DNA from: Wuchereria bancrofti
Lineage: Eukaryota; Nematoda; Chromadorea; Rhabditida; Onchocercidae
Assembly: GCA_005281725.1 (NCBI GenBank)
Contig: SSBO01000001.1
Coordinates: 1,162,399-1,226,398 of the forward strand
Length of the DNA: 64,000 nt
Direction: 5' to 3'
The translations under genes and the position numbers were made by a program. A model generated the notes under the pieces. That model did not search any database. It was given only the letters and a program-made list of their open reading frames with translations, and was not told where the DNA came from. Below are positions 62,401 to 64,000 of the stretch, one piece after another. Every line of letters begins with the position of its first letter. The first letter of the stretch is position 1.

Positions 62401-63749
62401 GAAATTTTATACTTTCATTTTTTGAAAGTTTACTTTTCGCCAATTGAAAAATTTTATTCGATGATTGGATACATAAAACTCTCTCATATAACAAACCTAT
62501 TACAATGATTACAAATAATTAGCAATTATCATCTTAACATCAGTTTCTTTTAATGATGAAATAGAATGGTAAGAAAGGGAAAAGGACAGAAAAAAAGAAA
62601 ATAGAAAGAGGGAAAGAGAATAAAAGTTACTTTTAGATTGAAAACTGGGTTTGTTTACGAAATTTTTCATAAATGTATGGTTTGATGGTGATAAAAATAG
62701 TTTCATTTGTTATAAAAATTACTTTTCTCTCTGAAGAAAAAATGAGTCAGTTTTGTTTGAAAGTATATTTCTGCTTAAAGAGACAATTAATGGATAATGT
62801 TATATTATACCGTAAGGCAGATAAGGCCTTAAAAGATATTGCAAAACAGATAAAACTCTTAAAGATTAACTGATTACTTAAATATCTTTTTTCAAATATC
62901 TGTTTCCTTCAAAAGATGGGTAAATGAATGGATATTGTTTGCCTTTTGATTTATTGTTTGCCATTAATTATTGCAAAGAGGGTAAAAAGAGTGATAAAAG
63001 ATTATACCTGTAATAATTAAATAATTTGGTATTGTATTGATGCAAAGTCTAACAATGAATTTGAATCTAAAAATTGAATCTAAAAAAAATTATGAATTTC
63101 CAATTGAACAATTAATTCTTTCCAATCAAATGAGTTAAACAATTTGAAAACATATTTCAATAATTACTTAAAATATTCAGTTATTTCACACAAATACAGA
63201 AATGGTTTGATGTGGCTAAGAATAGATTCATCTAAACAGGACTGATAATGAATGATATCTGTCATCAGTCATATGATCCATTTGTTTACCTATCAGTTAG
63301 TGCGGATGGTTTTTAATCGTTTTGATTTTAGTCAGAAATTAAATTCCGTTTAGTCAGTTGATGTGCATCAAAAATTAAATTCCGTATACAATCACTTCTC
63401 TGGAATGTTTGCAAGATGGATGTGCGCTTATATTTGAAAACGTCTCAATCATTAATATAAAAAGGAAACGGAAGCTTTAAGCCTGAAGTTAATCAGTGAT
63501 ATTTTCTCTTATTGTTTTCTCAACAGCTAAATGCTATCATTTTTAAAATACTTGTATTACTTTCTTCTTCCATTTCTTGTCTTTCATTCATTTTTCATTT
63601 AATCTATCTCTTTCATCCTGTAAACTTTTTTTCGTAAAATTTTATTAATAAAATTGGAATTGAAATCAAATCTCCAAAATGACAAAAGAAAAGACTAAGT
63701 ATCAAAAATCAAAAATTAAACATTAATTCAGTAAAAATTTCACAAAGTA

Positions 63750-63830
63750 TTACATGCATGTGTCTGTACGTGCGTGCATCTACGTGCGTATGGGTGCACG
63801 TGTGTTTGCGTATAAGTGAATGTACATTTA
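63750..63830. repeat. Alternating TG/CG/AC-rich patch
   Basis: ATGTGTCTGTACGTGCGTGC-type sequence over about 80 bases, similar in style to the patches at 14.5 kb and 50.8 kb. No open frame of note. Confidence 0.6.
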
Positions 63831-64000
63831 TTTATATGTTAACATAAATTGTACTGAATAAATTTTAAAAAAATGGAAATTGCTCGCCGTATTTCAAGTC
63901 TTCTCGTTTCCTTTTCTTTTTTTTTTTTTTTTTTACTTTCTGTCGGTGGTACATTTATCACTGTAAGCAATTGAAGCAATTCAGTGTGATTATCTGAGCT

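Larger units (their letters stand above)
56131..64000. other. Gene-free AT-rich region downstream of aldolase
   Basis: After the short aldolase 3' UTR nothing in the next 7.8 kb resembles an exon chain or a structural RNA. The stretch contains a cluster of AATCGGA words (57.63-57.93 kb), a cluster of TGCATG words (61.35-61.44 kb), poly-T tracts, and an alternating TGCG/TACG patch at about 63.75-63.83 kb. Confidence 0.65.

Noticed and set aside
1..64000. tRNA genes, rRNA, CRISPR arrays, transposase or viral genes, Wolbachia insertions
   Set aside because: By eye I found no B-box-like GGTTCGAANCC in a cloverleaf context, no regularly spaced palindromic array with unique spacers, and no transposase, polymerase or bacterial gene. 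A tRNA scan and a repeat search would be needed to be certain.

Overview
The window is nuclear DNA from a nematode, most likely a filarial or other clade III (spirurid) species. Reasons: very high A+T content, genes split by many small introns with (T)TTTCAG-type acceptors, an acceptor-like site just upstream of every start codon as expected for spliced-leader trans-splicing, and five clear orthologues of conserved animal genes. The species assignment is an inference. I see no bacterial, viral, CRISPR or transposon gene.

Layout. 1-16.9 kb: gene-free AT-rich DNA with simple repeats. 17.28-23.33 kb (+): bbs-7, a BBSome subunit for ciliary transport, preceded by two perfect X-boxes (RFX/DAF-19 sites). 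24.82-30.37 kb (-): the AP-4 family bHLH-zipper factor hlh-11, convergent with bbs-7. 30.4-33.1 kb: intergenic DNA with a long GT array and a GC-richer island carrying two CAGCTG boxes. 33.15-36.61 kb (-): ubxn-4 (erasin/UBXD2), an ER-membrane p97/CDC-48 adaptor. 36.63-37.44 kb: a divergent promoter region with TGACGT-bearing repeats and a perfect 22-bp inverted repeat. 37.44-47.45 kb (+): the Mediator subunit MED1 (sop-3/mdt-1.1), with a conserved N-terminal core and a long low-complexity C-terminal half. 47.5-53.4 kb: gene-free, with CT, GA and GT arrays. 53.46-56.13 kb (+): class I fructose-bisphosphate aldolase. 56.2-64 kb: gene-free.

The genes do not form a pathway. They are unrelated housekeeping or regulatory genes: cilia, transcription factor, ER-associated degradation, Mediator, glycolysis. 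Exon models were built by hand from splice sites, reading phase and protein family similarity; every junction keeps frame with the next. No previously undescribed gene system was found. The most interesting points are in gene architecture: paired X-boxes upstream of bbs-7; two bbs-7 introns whose homology-preferred splice sites are not GT/AG; a minisatellite that has copied a splice acceptor five times; a decayed duplicate of an aldolase exon inside an aldolase intron; GC-AG introns; and the repeat-rich ubxn-4/MED1 divergent promoter.
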